DNA of 64,000 nucleotides from Paenibacillus sp. W2I17 (GTDB lineage: Bacteria > Bacillota > Bacilli > Paenibacillales > Paenibacillaceae): contig NZ_JAUSXM010000001.1 in assembly GCF_030815985.1 (NCBI RefSeq), forward strand, positions 1,364,001-1,428,000. The letters are read 5' to 3'. Positions within the stretch are counted from its first letter, which is position 1; every line of letters starts with the position of its first letter. A program made the translations under genes and the position numbers. Under the pieces are notes generated by a model that had not been told where the DNA came from, did not search any database, and saw nothing but the letters and a program-made list of their open reading frames with translations. Below, piece by piece: positions 7,371 through 16,452 of the stretch.

Positions 7371-8630
7371 TTAAAATTTTACGGGCAACGATGCCAATCC
7401 CTGTGATGACAAAGCAGAGTGCCAATGAATCTCTTCCTGAGGAATACTGAGTTGAAGATCCGGTAGCCGTCGTAAAAGCGTAGTAAACGCCACGTCCCCC
7501 TCTACACGAGCAAGTGGAGCGCCAAGGCACATATGGATGCCGTGTCCAAAGGCCAAATGCCGTTTTATTTTGCGTTCGATATCCAACTCTTCGGGGTCAG
7601 TGAACTGCTGTTCGTCCCGATTCGCTGATTTCAGGAGGGGAATCACAACATCTCCCTTTTGAATCAATTGTCCATCCAACTCCGTGTCCTGTATTGCATA
7701 ACGAGGACCTGAAGAAGTGGCGGGTCCGTTATATCGTAGCAACTCCTCCACTGCAGAAGGAACCAGATTCAGATCTTGTTTCAGTTGTTCAAGTTGTTCG
7801 GGATGGGTCAGAAGAAGATAAGAGCCGGTTGCAATCAGATTGGAAGTTGTCTCATGTCCAGCAAAGATTAATAACGTGATCATGGATATTAATTCATCTT
7901 CATTCAATCGATCACCCTCCTCCTCAATCGCAATTAATTGACTGATGAGGTCATCAGAAGGTTCTACTCGTTTGTTCGCCACAAGCTGTGAGGTGTACTC
8001 TGCAAATGATCGCAAGTGCTGCGCTACGGCAGGGTCCTGTTTACCAAAACCAAGACCTTTTGCAATGGCTTCAGACCATACATGGATCTGAGGTCGGTCT
8101 TCCTGAGGTATACCCAACATCTCGGAAATAACGTTGATTGGGAAAGGATAGGCATAGTCTTTTACAAGATCCATCTCTCCTTTTCCTTCGAATTGGTCAA
8201 TCAACTCATCGGCAATTTCCTGGACGCGTGGACGCAGGCTTTCCATATATCTTGGAGTGAACGCTTTCGAAACCAGGCTACGCAGTCTACGGTGATCCGG
8301 TTCATCAACAAAGAGCATCGACTTTCCGGTAAAAAAAGTCTGGGGTTCCGATGAACCAAGCTCGCCTGAGAGATTCTTTCGAATATCATTGCCACTATCA
8401 ATAGAGTTCATATCTACCGTAAATCGAGAGTGATCTTTCAGCACTTCCATGGCAACGTCCATCCGAGTTACAATCCAGGTTTGCCCTGCTCCACCCATCG
8501 GATTAGGAATAGGGACAACGGAACCTTTGGCACGCAGCTGTGCAAACATGGCAAATGGATCTTTACTATGTTCTTCGCTAAACAAATTAAATTCTACTTT
8601 TTCTGATGTCTGGTTATTCGAGTTATTCAT
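7371..8630 (-). CDS. Cytochrome P450 (CYP107-like)
   Basis: The 419-residue soluble protein has the complete bacterial P450 signature. These are the I-helix oxygen-binding AGHETTSN (about residue 255), the K-helix ExxR region (VPSAVEELLRYNGP), and the heme-thiolate loop FGHGIHMCLGAPLARVE with the ligand Cys at residue 368. No N-terminal anchor is present, so it is cytosolic and needs ferredoxin partners, none of which is encoded nearby. The start follows AGGAAG. Two TATAC-N5-GTATA elements lie upstream (8693-8707 and 8770-8784), next to a TetR gene, suggesting repression relieved by a small hydrophobic ligand. The substrate is unknown; resemblance to CYP107 is by overall pattern. Confidence 0.92.
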   Translation of the reverse strand: MNNSNNQTSEKVEFNLFSEEHSKDPFAMFAQLRAKGSVVPIPNPMGGAGQTWIVTRMDVAMEVLKDHSRFTVDMNSIDSGNDIRKNLSGELGSSEPQTFFTGKSMLFVDEPDHRRLRSLVSKAFTPRYMESLRPRVQEIADELIDQFEGKGEMDLVKDYAYPFPINVISEMLGIPQEDRPQIHVWSEAIAKGLGFGKQDPAVAQHLRSFAEYTSQLVANKRVEPSDDLISQLIAIEEEGDRLNEDELISMITLLIFAGHETTSNLIATGSYLLLTHPEQLEQLKQDLNLVPSAVEELLRYNGPATSSGPRYAIQDTELDGQLIQKGDVVIPLLKSANRDEQQFTDPEELDIERKIKRHLAFGHGIHMCLGAPLARVEGDVAFTTLLRRLPDLQLSIPQEEIHWHSALSSQGLASLPVKF

Positions 8631-8692
8631 ATAAATCTTCCTTTCGAAGTGAAGTTATTCAAATCTATGGAAATATATGTTCATTTTGATTA

Positions 8693-8707
8693 TATACTAC
8701 TCGTATA
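8693..8707 (-). promoter_or_regulatory. Operator-like repeat TATAC-N5-GTATA, copy 1
   Basis: TATAC and GTATA are inverted around five bases about 65 bp upstream of the P450 start. The same half-sites and spacing recur at 8770-8784. The adjacent TetR regulator is the likely binder. Confidence 0.5.
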
Positions 8708-8764
8708 ATTAATTTCAAATCCCATAGTTTAAACAGCACAAAACAACTGTTATAACAACACTTT

Positions 8765-8789
8765 ATTAATATACTAATAGTATATTAAT
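8765..8789 (-). promoter_or_regulatory. Operator-like repeat TATAC-N5-GTATA, copy 2, in a perfect 25-bp palindrome
   Basis: ATTAATATACT and AGTATATTAAT are perfect 11-bp arms around AAT. The core is TATAC-N5-GTATA, the same as copy 1, 77 bp away. It lies between the P450 gene and the end of the TetR gene. Confidence 0.5.
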
Positions 8790-8821
8790 AATAACTACAA
8801 GCATAAAAAAGCAAAAAAAGA

Positions 8822-8840
8822 GGTTGGCTTTAAGCCAACC
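8822..8840 (-). terminator. Terminator of the frameshifted TetR gene
   Basis: GGTTGGCTT pairs with AAGCCAACC, followed on the minus strand by CTC and a long T run. It lies directly after the stop at 8847 of the restored reading frame, which supports that reading frame. Confidence 0.8.
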
Positions 8841-8846
8841 CCCATA

Positions 8847-9744
8847 CTAATTACGTTGCTTCACCAGTTCCAAATACCACCAACAGGCTTCGGTCAGTCT
8901 ATTGGCTTCAGATTGAAACGCACTGGATTTGTACTCTTTGTGAAACGCTTGAAGCACCACTTCGATTACAGGAATATTTAAATCCTCTTGTCTGATCCTG
9001 TAATAACGCTAAAAGCCCCTTCGAAAGTTGCTTCAATGATGCAGATTCCTTGGATTTTTGAACACGGTTGTTGAACTCATCCAATTCGATCAATACATTG
9101 TCGATGTCCAGACCCATATCATGGCTACGCTCATCGGCATTCAGGAAATAGAGAGACTGAAAGTCGAAAATATGTTCATTTCTCTGGTGCATTGTTCTTA
9201 GAATCACTTCAATGTACGTTAGTACTTTTGGAACCACTTCGCTCCATACTGGTTTTTGCGTATTTAGACTTCTTGATGTATTGGCAATCTGATGTAATAT
9301 GCCGTAGCACAATATTGCCCCTTCGTTGGCATATAAGCTAATATCGTTCCCGTACACCTGAATCAAGCGTGTGGACAGCCATTTTAGGTGAACTGTAGCC
9401 AGTTTGGCTGAGTTGATCTCCCCGGAATAAAAACCCGTCCAATATAATTCCCATACTCGCTCTTTATTAGGTACAGACATAGGAATCGCAATCTGATCTA
9501 CGAGCAGGTCATAATCCGATGTATAGTGGTTTTGTTCAAGCTCTTTGCGAATGAAAACATCCTCTTGCATACGCTGATCAATAATCGAATATAAACAGTC
9601 TTCTTTGGAACTGAAGAATTTGTAGAATGTGCCTTTGGATACACCTGATTGATCCAGGATCATCTGGATTGTTGTATTTGCATAGCTATGCTCTAAAAAT
9701 AGTGCAAGTGCTGTTTCCAATAAACTTTGTTTACGACTACTCAT
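8847..9744 (-). pseudogene. TetR family regulator with a single-base frameshift near the C-terminus
   Basis: The N-terminal 45 residues form a TetR helix-turn-helix (TTIQMILDQSGVSKGTFYKF). The open frame ends at 8908 with an unconvincing tail (RGFKYSCNRSGASS). Skipping one base at about 8991 restores QEDLNIPVIEVVLQAFHKEY and a further 30 residues to the stop at 8847, right before a terminator, giving a natural 298-residue protein. One extra A on the coding strand explains the break. The last 50 residues belong to the ligand-binding domain, so DNA binding may survive. It adjoins the P450 and its two operator-like repeats and is its probable repressor. Confidence 0.75.
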
Positions 9745-9839
9745 ATCTCGTTATCGCCCCAAGTTTTTCTATTGATTTTAACATTCATCCCTCAGGAGTT
9801 GAAGCATTGATTCGCAGTATAGATATCATATAAAAATAA

Positions 9840-9885
9840 TTGCACAATGAGTAAATTTGCACAATGGGCAACTAATTGTTATGAT
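9840..9885 (+). promoter_or_regulatory. Promoter of the TetR-MMPL operon with repeated TTGCACAATG
   Basis: TTGCAC at 9857-9862 and TATGAT at 9880-9885 are separated by 17 bp and point at the TetR gene at 9982. The decamer TTGCACAATG occurs twice, at 9840-9849 and 9857-9866, a 17-bp direct repeat overlapping the -35. This suits autorepression by the TetR protein. Confidence 0.55.
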
Positions 9886-9981
9886 AAACCTCACAAAGTG
9901 CATATTCAGTAAGTGTGCTCTTCTTAAAAAGTATTAAACCATATTCATTGATATTGGAGGTGAACGCATAAGCGGAGAATA

Positions 9982-10629
9982 ATGATTAAACGAAACTTGC
10001 GACATTTGAAAAAAGAAGCGACTGAAAAAGCACTTGCTGGTGCTGCATTTGAACTGACTCTTGAACACGGACTCGATGGTTTTACGGTCGAAGATATCGT
10101 GCATCAGGTGGGTTGTTCACGTAGAACATTTGCAAACTACTTCACATGTAAAGAAGAAGCCGTAGCAAGAGGCGCAATATCCGTTCAGAATACAACCGAA
10201 CTCGAAGAGTTACTTACCAAAATGCCCGACAATGCCTCTTTGCTTGACGTACTGTATAACCTGATCAAGATGCAGCTTACAACAGAACTCTTAGGAAGGC
10301 TTCATCAACTAGTATCACTATCTCAGACCTATCCCGTGTTAGAACCACATTATCTTGGAGCCATGCACCGGATGCAGACGCAGGCACAAGATACCTTATT
10401 AGACTTATCTAACGGGAAATATGACGAGATCTATACTTATCTTCTGATTAACGCACTATATGGATCGATACTGCCATTAATTGATGGAAGACTCAATGTG
10501 TTGCTGCCCGGACAAGTCATTACTGAAGATACCAAGCCCGGTGCTTTAACCTTCGATCAATTTTTGGAAATTACGTTTAATCATTTGCGGGCAGGATTCG
10601 AACATGCCAACCATCCACATTCATCATAG
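9982..10629 (+). CDS. TetR family transcriptional regulator
   Basis: The 215-residue protein has an N-terminal TetR domain (EDIVHQVGCSRRTFANYFTC, about residues 38-57) and an alpha-helical ligand-binding domain. A GGAG motif lies just before the ATG and a stronger GGAGGTGAA a little further up. The MMPL exporter gene starts 19 bp downstream on the same strand, so the two form an operon and this protein probably represses its own exporter. The divergent gene is a second, unrelated TetR regulator. The inducer is unknown, but is likely a substrate of the exporter. Confidence 0.88.
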   Translation: MIKRNLRHLKKEATEKALAGAAFELTLEHGLDGFTVEDIVHQVGCSRRTFANYFTCKEEAVARGAISVQNTTELEELLTKMPDNASLLDVLYNLIKMQLTTELLGRLHQLVSLSQTYPVLEPHYLGAMHRMQTQAQDTLLDLSNGKYDEIYTYLLINALYGSILPLIDGRLNVLLPGQVITEDTKPGALTFDQFLEITFNHLRAGFEHANHPHSS

Positions 10630-10648
10630 AGGAGTGTAAAATAGAGAA

Positions 10649-12970
10649 ATGTCTACATTATTATACAGAGTGGGGAAAACCGCTTTTAGCAAACCTGCAA
10701 CCTTCATCATTGGCTGGGTTTTAATTCTGGGAATTGTCATTTCCATGATCAGCATCAATGGTATTCACATCAGTTCTGAAATGAAGATTGAAGGCACCGA
10801 GTCACAGAAGGTTCTGGATCAATTGGCAAAAGAACTGCCAGCCGCTTCCGGCGGTCAAGGAAGTGTTGTGTTCAAGGCACCGGACAACGAGCGTTTGGAT
10901 ACGCCTGAAAATATGGCTGCCATGATGAAAGGTGTTACTGAGGTTTACGGATTAGACAAAGTCATTAATCCTGCGGACTATGCAGCTGAAGCGGGTAATT
11001 CGGGTGCTGCTGAGATGGCTCAGAATGCTCAGGCTACCGATATGGCACGATCTACAACAACCACTCCTCCACCTTATGGACCTTTGATGGTGAATGGTGT
11101 ACCAGTGCCAGGCATGCTGATCTCTTCGGATGGAAGCATTGCACTGTTCCAATTCCAATTTACAGTTGAGCAATCTGCCATAACCCAAGATGTATTTGAT
11201 TCCGTTATTCAATCTGTTATGACGGTAGAGCAAGGAACCAACATTACGGTCTTGCCGGGCGAAACGCTCAAAACGGTATCGATTGGAGTCGGCTCGGCTG
11301 AGATTGTCGGATTGGTGATTGCTGTCATTGTATTGCTGATCACCCTTGGCTCCGTTGTTGCAGCAGGTCTGCCTCTGATCACCGCACTCCTCGGAGTTGC
11401 CATTGGAGTTGGTGGTGCGTTCTCGATCTCCAAATTCATTGAAATGCCTAGTGTCACTTCCGTCCTGGCTCTCATGGTTGGATTGGCTGTCGGAATTGAC
11501 TATGCGCTCTTCATTGTCAATCGCCAACGTCGAATGATTATTGATCAGGGCTTGAGTGCAAAAGAAGCAACGGCCAGAGCCATTGGTACATCGGGCAGCG
11601 CGGTATTTTTTGCCGGATTAACGGTCATTATTGCACTGTGCGGTATGCTTGTCATCGGTCTCACATTCTTGTCTACGATGGCTTTGGTCGCAGCTGCCAC
11701 CGTACTCATCAACGTATTTGTTGCTTTAACCTTGTTGCCAGCTTTACTCGGATTGGTAGGAGAACGCATCTGTTCCGCCAAAGCTCGTGATAAAAGCACG
11801 AAACATCCTAAAGCCACTAGCCACGGAGTCGCGGATAGATGGGTGAAATTCGTTATCAAAAATCGTTGGGCTACCATTATCGCCATCATCGTCATTCTTG
11901 GTTTTGCCGCGACGCCGATTACCAAAATGGAAATGGGTATCCCCGGCGCTTCCTCAGCGAATCTGGATACAACTGCAAGACAAAGTTATGATGCCATCTC
12001 CGAAGGCTTCGGAGAAGGATTCAACGGACCACTTATTCTGGTCGCAGAGCCTAATCAATCTTCCGCAAAAGTTACACCGGAACTCTTGGGCGGTCTGGTG
12101 ATGGAACTCCAAGGTCAGAATAACGTTGCACAAGTCACACCGCTTGGTATGACAGAAGATTTAGCTATTTTCAGTCTCATTCCAAAAACGGGTCCTAACG
12201 ATAATCTCACTAAAACACTGGTCACTGATCTACGCGCGACTGATTCCAGCATCGCACAGACCTATGATGTGAAACTCGGAGTTACTGGACTCACAGCTGT
12301 TAACATCGATATGTCAGCCAAACTGGCGCAGGTGTTCCCTATTTATGTAGGCATCATCATCCTGTTGTCCCTGATCATCCTGTTACTCGTATTCCGTTCG
12401 ATTATCGTTCCAATTAAAGCCACCATCGGTTTCCTGCTTAGTATCCTGGCTACATTCGGGATCACAACTGCTGTATTCCAATGGGGCTGGCTGCATTCGC
12501 TCTTTGGTTTCGATACCGGTGGCCCGCTGCTGAGCTTTATGCCGATCATCGTAACAGGTATCCTGTATGGCCTGGCGATGGACTATCAAGTCTTCCTTGT
12601 TAGCTCCATGCGGGAATCCTATGTGCATGGTCATCGCGGGACCGAATCCGTTGTTCATGGATACAATCAGGTAAGTCGCGTGGTTGTTGCCGCAGCAGTG
12701 ATTATGGTCTCTGTATTTGCAGGATTTATATTCACTGATGATGTCATGATCAAGCAGATTGGTTTCACTTTGGCGGTAGGCATTCTGATTGATGCTTTTA
12801 TCATCCGTATGGGTTTGGTCCCTGCTATCATGGCTATTTTCGGAGACAAAGCTTGGGCACTTCCAAAATGGCTGGATCGCATCCTGCCAAACCTGGATGT
12901 TGAAGGCGAGAAGCTGATTGCTTCCCTGAATGCTGAAGAGCATGCCAACACGAAGTCTGGATTAAAATAA
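10649..12970 (+). CDS. MMPL family (RND-type) transporter
   Basis: The 773-residue protein has two similar halves. Each has one membrane helix, a large extracytoplasmic loop and a five-helix bundle, as expected for MMPL/YdfJ-type RND pumps. In the first half LMVGLAVGIDYALFIVNRQRR carries the conserved GxxxDY proton-relay motif, mirrored by GLAMDYQVFLVSSMRE in the second half. It probably exports lipids or hydrophobic drugs using the proton gradient. It sits in an operon with the TetR gene immediately upstream. A GAGGAG ribosome site is present. The gene appears complete and ends at a strong bidirectional terminator. Confidence 0.9.
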   Translation: MSTLLYRVGKTAFSKPATFIIGWVLILGIVISMISINGIHISSEMKIEGTESQKVLDQLAKELPAASGGQGSVVFKAPDNERLDTPENMAAMMKGVTEVYGLDKVINPADYAAEAGNSGAAEMAQNAQATDMARSTTTTPPPYGPLMVNGVPVPGMLISSDGSIALFQFQFTVEQSAITQDVFDSVIQSVMTVEQGTNITVLPGETLKTVSIGVGSAEIVGLVIAVIVLLITLGSVVAAGLPLITALLGVAIGVGGAFSISKFIEMPSVTSVLALMVGLAVGIDYALFIVNRQRRMIIDQGLSAKEATARAIGTSGSAVFFAGLTVIIALCGMLVIGLTFLSTMALVAAATVLINVFVALTLLPALLGLVGERICSAKARDKSTKHPKATSHGVADRWVKFVIKNRWATIIAIIVILGFAATPITKMEMGIPGASSANLDTTARQSYDAISEGFGEGFNGPLILVAEPNQSSAKVTPELLGGLVMELQGQNNVAQVTPLGMTEDLAIFSLIPKTGPNDNLTKTLVTDLRATDSSIAQTYDVKLGVTGLTAVNIDMSAKLAQVFPIYVGIIILLSLIILLLVFRSIIVPIKATIGFLLSILATFGITTAVFQWGWLHSLFGFDTGGPLLSFMPIIVTGILYGLAMDYQVFLVSSMRESYVHGHRGTESVVHGYNQVSRVVVAAAVIMVSVFAGFIFTDDVMIKQIGFTLAVGILIDAFIIRMGLVPAIMAIFGDKAWALPKWLDRILPNLDVEGEKLIASLNAEEHANTKSGLK

Positions 12971-13031
12971 TCATCCACAACAATCGTAATGGTAATACCA
13001 CGATTACTATTACGACTACATTCACCAATAC

Positions 13032-13072
13032 AAAGACCTCCTCTGTTTTTATAAACAGGAGGTCTTTTTTCT
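13032..13072. terminator. Bidirectional terminator between MMPL and the C26 amidotransferase
   Basis: AAAGACCTCC pairs with GGAGGTCTTT, extended inward by TGTTT/AAACA, with T-runs on both sides. It serves the two convergent genes. Confidence 0.9.
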
Positions 13073-13082
13073 TTTTCACATT

Positions 13083-13838
13083 TTATGCGGTTATTTCTTC
13101 AATATGGATAGTATAGCGCGGGGATTTAGAAGCATTAACAAACGCCGCAAATAACGTTTGACTATAGTCATCTACTTTGTAGCTGTACTCTGGATGCCAC
13201 TGCACAGCCAAAACAAACGAGCGGTTCGGCATTACCGCGGATTCAACGAGTCCATCTTCAGCGACTGCCACAGCAGTTAACTTATCCGATAACATCTTGA
13301 TTCCCTGATGGTGGTAACTGTTCACTTTTATCGTATCTGTTTGCAAAATATCGTATAGGATATTATTTTTATCAATATGTACATCATGTACAAGATCCGT
13401 ATACGGCGGACTTTGCTTATGATTAACGATCTTGTTCCCATGAAGTTGAAGGCTAGTCGGAATGTCTTGATATAACGTTCCACCCAACATAACGTTAAAT
13501 AGTTGTAGTCCACGGCATATGCCAAACGCAGGCTTATCAAGCTCAATTACTTTTTGTAATAATATCGACTCCATCATATCGCGTTCAATACATAACTCTC
13601 CACAAGTAACCTCTTCATGCTCATGATACAGCTCAGGATTGAGATCATGTCCCCCGGTGAACAGGAACCCATCGAACTGATTAGCTAGCGTTGCTATGAT
13701 CTCGATATCCGTTGTCAAAGGCAGCATAATTGGAATCCCACCTGCTCCTTCTATGGCGTTCATATATTCTGGAAGCATCCAGTAACTTTTTTTGTCCGTA
13801 TCATATAAAGGCAGTACACCGATCATGGGCTTTTTCAT
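13083..13838 (-). CDS. Gamma-glutamyl-gamma-aminobutyrate hydrolase family protein (peptidase C26)
   Basis: The 251-residue protein is a class I glutamine-amidotransferase-fold hydrolase. The nucleophile elbow is AFGICRGLQLFNVMLGG (Cys about residue 103), GGHDLNPELY lies in the substrate loop, and the catalytic His-x-Glu is in VQWHPEYS. Relatives such as PuuD release GABA or other amines from gamma-glutamyl conjugates. The ATG giving MKKPMIGVLPLYDTD follows GGGAGG; the longer frame adds 19 residues not seen in the family. It is monocistronic. The link to polyamine metabolism at 4-7 kb is only by pathway and not by position. Confidence 0.88.
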   Translation of the reverse strand: MKKPMIGVLPLYDTDKKSYWMLPEYMNAIEGAGGIPIMLPLTTDIEIIATLANQFDGFLFTGGHDLNPELYHEHEEVTCGELCIERDMMESILLQKVIELDKPAFGICRGLQLFNVMLGGTLYQDIPTSLQLHGNKIVNHKQSPPYTDLVHDVHIDKNNILYDILQTDTIKVNSYHHQGIKMLSDKLTAVAVAEDGLVESAVMPNRSFVLAVQWHPEYSYKVDDYSQTLFAAFVNASKSPRYTIHIEEITA

Positions 13839-13960
13839 GGCTTTACCTCCCAGCTTTTCATTCATTTTATCAGATCTCTTCATATATAAATTCACTGAAT
13901 TATTGCATTATCCTACCTCTATCATCTACGATCCCGTTTCATCCGGAATGCTGGAAAACT

Positions 13961-13999
13961 AAAAAACAAACAAAGCCGCTTAACAGCGACTTTGTTTGT
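13961..13999 (-). terminator. Terminator of the MFS gene
   Basis: ACAAACAAAGCCGC pairs with GCGACTTTGTTTGT around a short loop, followed on the minus strand by six T. It lies about 55 bp after the MFS stop. Confidence 0.8.
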
Positions 14000-14052
14000 A
14001 GTTCATATACCATATATATGCATTCATCCGTTTAGTCTAGACAGCATCTCAT

Positions 14053-15252
14053 CTAAGCTGCTTTTACAGTGGTTGCTTCGTCTGAATTCACTTGGATGGA
14101 ACGCTGGCATATCAGGGTAACAACAAAAGCCAGCAAGGCAAGCATCACAGCAACTGGAGGCACCCACTGGACACCACCCATATTAACGGCAATTCCCCCG
14201 ACGCCGGAGCCTAACGCTATACCCACATTGGCCGCCACAGGCAGGAGTGTAGATGCAAATGCTTTGGACCCCGGTGCGATCGCTCCAGACACATCAAACA
14301 AATATAACTGGGATGCCGCGCTCATGGAGGATGACACACATCCAATCAGAAACAGGAATGCCAAGCCGATCCACAGATTGGAAACGGCAAAACTCATGCC
14401 CAGGAAGAGGATCGCTTGGATTACGAAAAGCCCCTTGAGCTTGGGTAGGAAATCACCCTTGGCTATTTTGGCACCAATCCAGTTACTCAGGATGCTGCAG
14501 ACTCCATAAATCAGGAGTATGGCACTAATCCATTGTACTGGCACACCCATCGTCTCACTCAGGAGTGGCGCAATGTACGTAAAAACGACGAAAATACAGC
14601 TGTTTCCCAGTACAGGGATCAGACAGGCCAGCAATATCCGTGGCTTCACAAAGAGAGACATCTGATCACTGAACGAACCTGCAATCGTTGTTGTTTGGCG
14701 TGGCAGAATACGAAACATGAATACCAGCGGCACAACACCTATGCATGCTGTAACAACAAACGTCATGGACCAGCTTAGATGTTGTCCGATAAATGTACCG
14801 AGCGGAACACCCAGCACATTTGCGATTGAAAATCCGCCCAAAATCCAGGCGATAGCTTCCCCTCTTCGCTCCCGGTTCACTGCGTCGCTTACGATCGAGA
14901 TCGAAAGCGATATCGTAAGTCCACAAGCAACGGCCGACACGATGCGAATGGCCATCAGAGAAGAGAACGTTGTTGAGAACACGGTCAATAGATTTAATGC
15001 TAACACGATTGCAAATCCGATCAATATGGAACTTCTTCTGGATATTTTGACCAAGAAAGCCACAGCAAATGGTGTACCCACTGCGTATGCAATCGCAAAA
15101 CCGGAGACAAGCATACCCGCGGCAGCAAGTGATACTTTCATGTAACTTTCAATTTCCTTCAACACACCCACGATAACATACTCGGTTGTTCCCAGTACAA
15201 AGCTAACAAGCGTAAGCGTTAAAATAAGTAGGTTCTCTCTATTTCTAGTCAT
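14053..15252 (-). CDS. MFS transporter, DHA1-type drug/sugar/nucleoside efflux
   Basis: The 399-residue protein has twelve membrane helices. FVLGTTEYVIVGVLKEIESY in helix 1 is the signature of the AraJ/YdhP/PbuE group of efflux permeases, and the helix 4-5 region has the NRERRGEAIAWILGG loop with antiporter motif character. It would export small polar or drug-like compounds by proton antiport. The gene is divergent from an AraC regulator (15498), with 245 bp between them holding an AGTACA/TGTACT inverted repeat near 15359-15386, so that regulator probably controls it. No strong ribosome site is seen; the ATG fits the family N-terminus. Confidence 0.88.
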   Translation of the reverse strand: MTRNRENLLILTLTLVSFVLGTTEYVIVGVLKEIESYMKVSLAAAGMLVSGFAIAYAVGTPFAVAFLVKISRRSSILIGFAIVLALNLLTVFSTTFSSLMAIRIVSAVACGLTISLSISIVSDAVNRERRGEAIAWILGGFSIANVLGVPLGTFIGQHLSWSMTFVVTACIGVVPLVFMFRILPRQTTTIAGSFSDQMSLFVKPRILLACLIPVLGNSCIFVVFTYIAPLLSETMGVPVQWISAILLIYGVCSILSNWIGAKIAKGDFLPKLKGLFVIQAILFLGMSFAVSNLWIGLAFLFLIGCVSSSMSAASQLYLFDVSGAIAPGSKAFASTLLPVAANVGIALGSGVGGIAVNMGGVQWVPPVAVMLALLAFVVTLICQRSIQVNSDEATTVKAA

Positions 15253-15497
15253 AAATCAATACTCACTAATCCTTTCTATTGTTGCAAGCGCTTCATTTCT
15301 GTCTACGATCATTAATTCATGTATTTTCTGCTTTCCCATCCCTTCACTTTCGATATATAGTACATTTTGGATAGTGAAATTGTACTGTCAGATACGCTAT
15401 GCCGACAATCAAGGTTGTTGTGGTTTTATTGCAAAACATTATATATGTTGTCATTTCAACATAGACTTTCATTACAGATTCTGAAGGGAAGACATAG

Positions 15498-16370
15498 ATG
15501 AATACACACCACGAATCCGGCCAACGGCATCCAAATCGAGATTGCACCATTATTTATGTAGGCAAACTGGCCGACAATCCCCATTGGAGTTTTCCGACGC
15601 ATAAACATGACGATCTGCATGAGATTATCTACGTAACTGAAGGCAAAGGATTGTTCACCATTGACGGCACCAAACACTGGGCTCAAAAAGGGGACATGCT
15701 CATATATAACAAGGGTACTCTTCACGAGGAGAAGTCCAATCCTGAATACCCGTTATCCACTTTTTATTGTGGCTTTCGTTTTGCAGAAGGCACCCAGACC
15801 CTTGAGGATTGGGTCATCCCTCCCTCTAACATTCCGATCATTCGAGCAAACCGATATTCCGATGAGCTCCATTCGTTAATGCAGACTCTCTTCAATGAAT
15901 TTTCGATTCGGGAACATGGTTATGAGTCTATCTCTGGGCATGTCCTGAAAGCTATACTTCTGATCATCGATCGGCAGTCCCGTCAACAGCTTCCTAGTGG
16001 GGAGATCGTTGAGAGCAATACCCTTGCTGAGAGCATTAAAGACTATTTGGATACCAACTATCGGCAAAACATTAAACTCAAAGAATTGGCAGATCAATTT
16101 CATATCGATTTTTATTACTTAATTCATATGTACAAAAATCACTATGGCACTTCTCCTTATCATTACCTGATTCAACGAAGAATGGGTGAAGCTACCCGAT
16201 TATTAGTTTCAACTAACAAAAAAATATGGGAAATCGCCAAACTGGTCGGTTACGACAACCCCAATTACTTTACGATTTTATTTACCAAAACGGTTGGTGA
16301 ATCACCACGAAGTTTCCGAAAAAAGAATCAAAAGGATATGTTCGGGGATGAGGCGTCACATTCTTACTAA
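15498..16370 (+). CDS. AraC family transcriptional regulator with cupin sensor domain
   Basis: The 290-residue protein has an N-terminal cupin-like domain (HKHDDLHEIIYVTEGKG, about residues 34-50) and a C-terminal double helix-turn-helix. The latter covers LKELADQFHIDFYYLIHMYK and IWEIAKLVGYDNPNYFTILF, followed by the KTVGESPRSFR tail. Such proteins sense sugars or small metabolites directly. GGGAAG precedes the ATG. It is divergent from an MFS exporter, the likely target, and is followed by a strong terminator shared with the chemoreceptor gene. Confidence 0.9.
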   Translation: MNTHHESGQRHPNRDCTIIYVGKLADNPHWSFPTHKHDDLHEIIYVTEGKGLFTIDGTKHWAQKGDMLIYNKGTLHEEKSNPEYPLSTFYCGFRFAEGTQTLEDWVIPPSNIPIIRANRYSDELHSLMQTLFNEFSIREHGYESISGHVLKAILLIIDRQSRQQLPSGEIVESNTLAESIKDYLDTNYRQNIKLKELADQFHIDFYYLIHMYKNHYGTSPYHYLIQRRMGEATRLLVSTNKKIWEIAKLVGYDNPNYFTILFTKTVGESPRSFRKKNQKDMFGDEASHSY

Positions 16371-16381
16371 TTTCTCTACAT

Positions 16382-16416
16382 GCAAAAAGGCGCTCCATTT
16401 GGGAGCGCCTTTTTGC
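16382..16416. terminator. Bidirectional terminator between the AraC and chemoreceptor genes
   Basis: A perfect 15-bp stem, GCAAAAAGGCGCTCC with GGAGCGCCTTTTTGC, closes on ATTTG. The A/T ends make it work in both directions for the convergent genes. Confidence 0.9.
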
Positions 16417-16452
16417 TTAACACGTTTCCTTTCACACTTACTTACTTCTACT

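Noticed and set aside
10952..12943. Several open frames of 88-191 codons on the minus strand
   Set aside because: All are opposite the MMPL gene, lack ribosome sites and show low-complexity, Asn/Asp/Thr-rich sequence typical of antisense frames.
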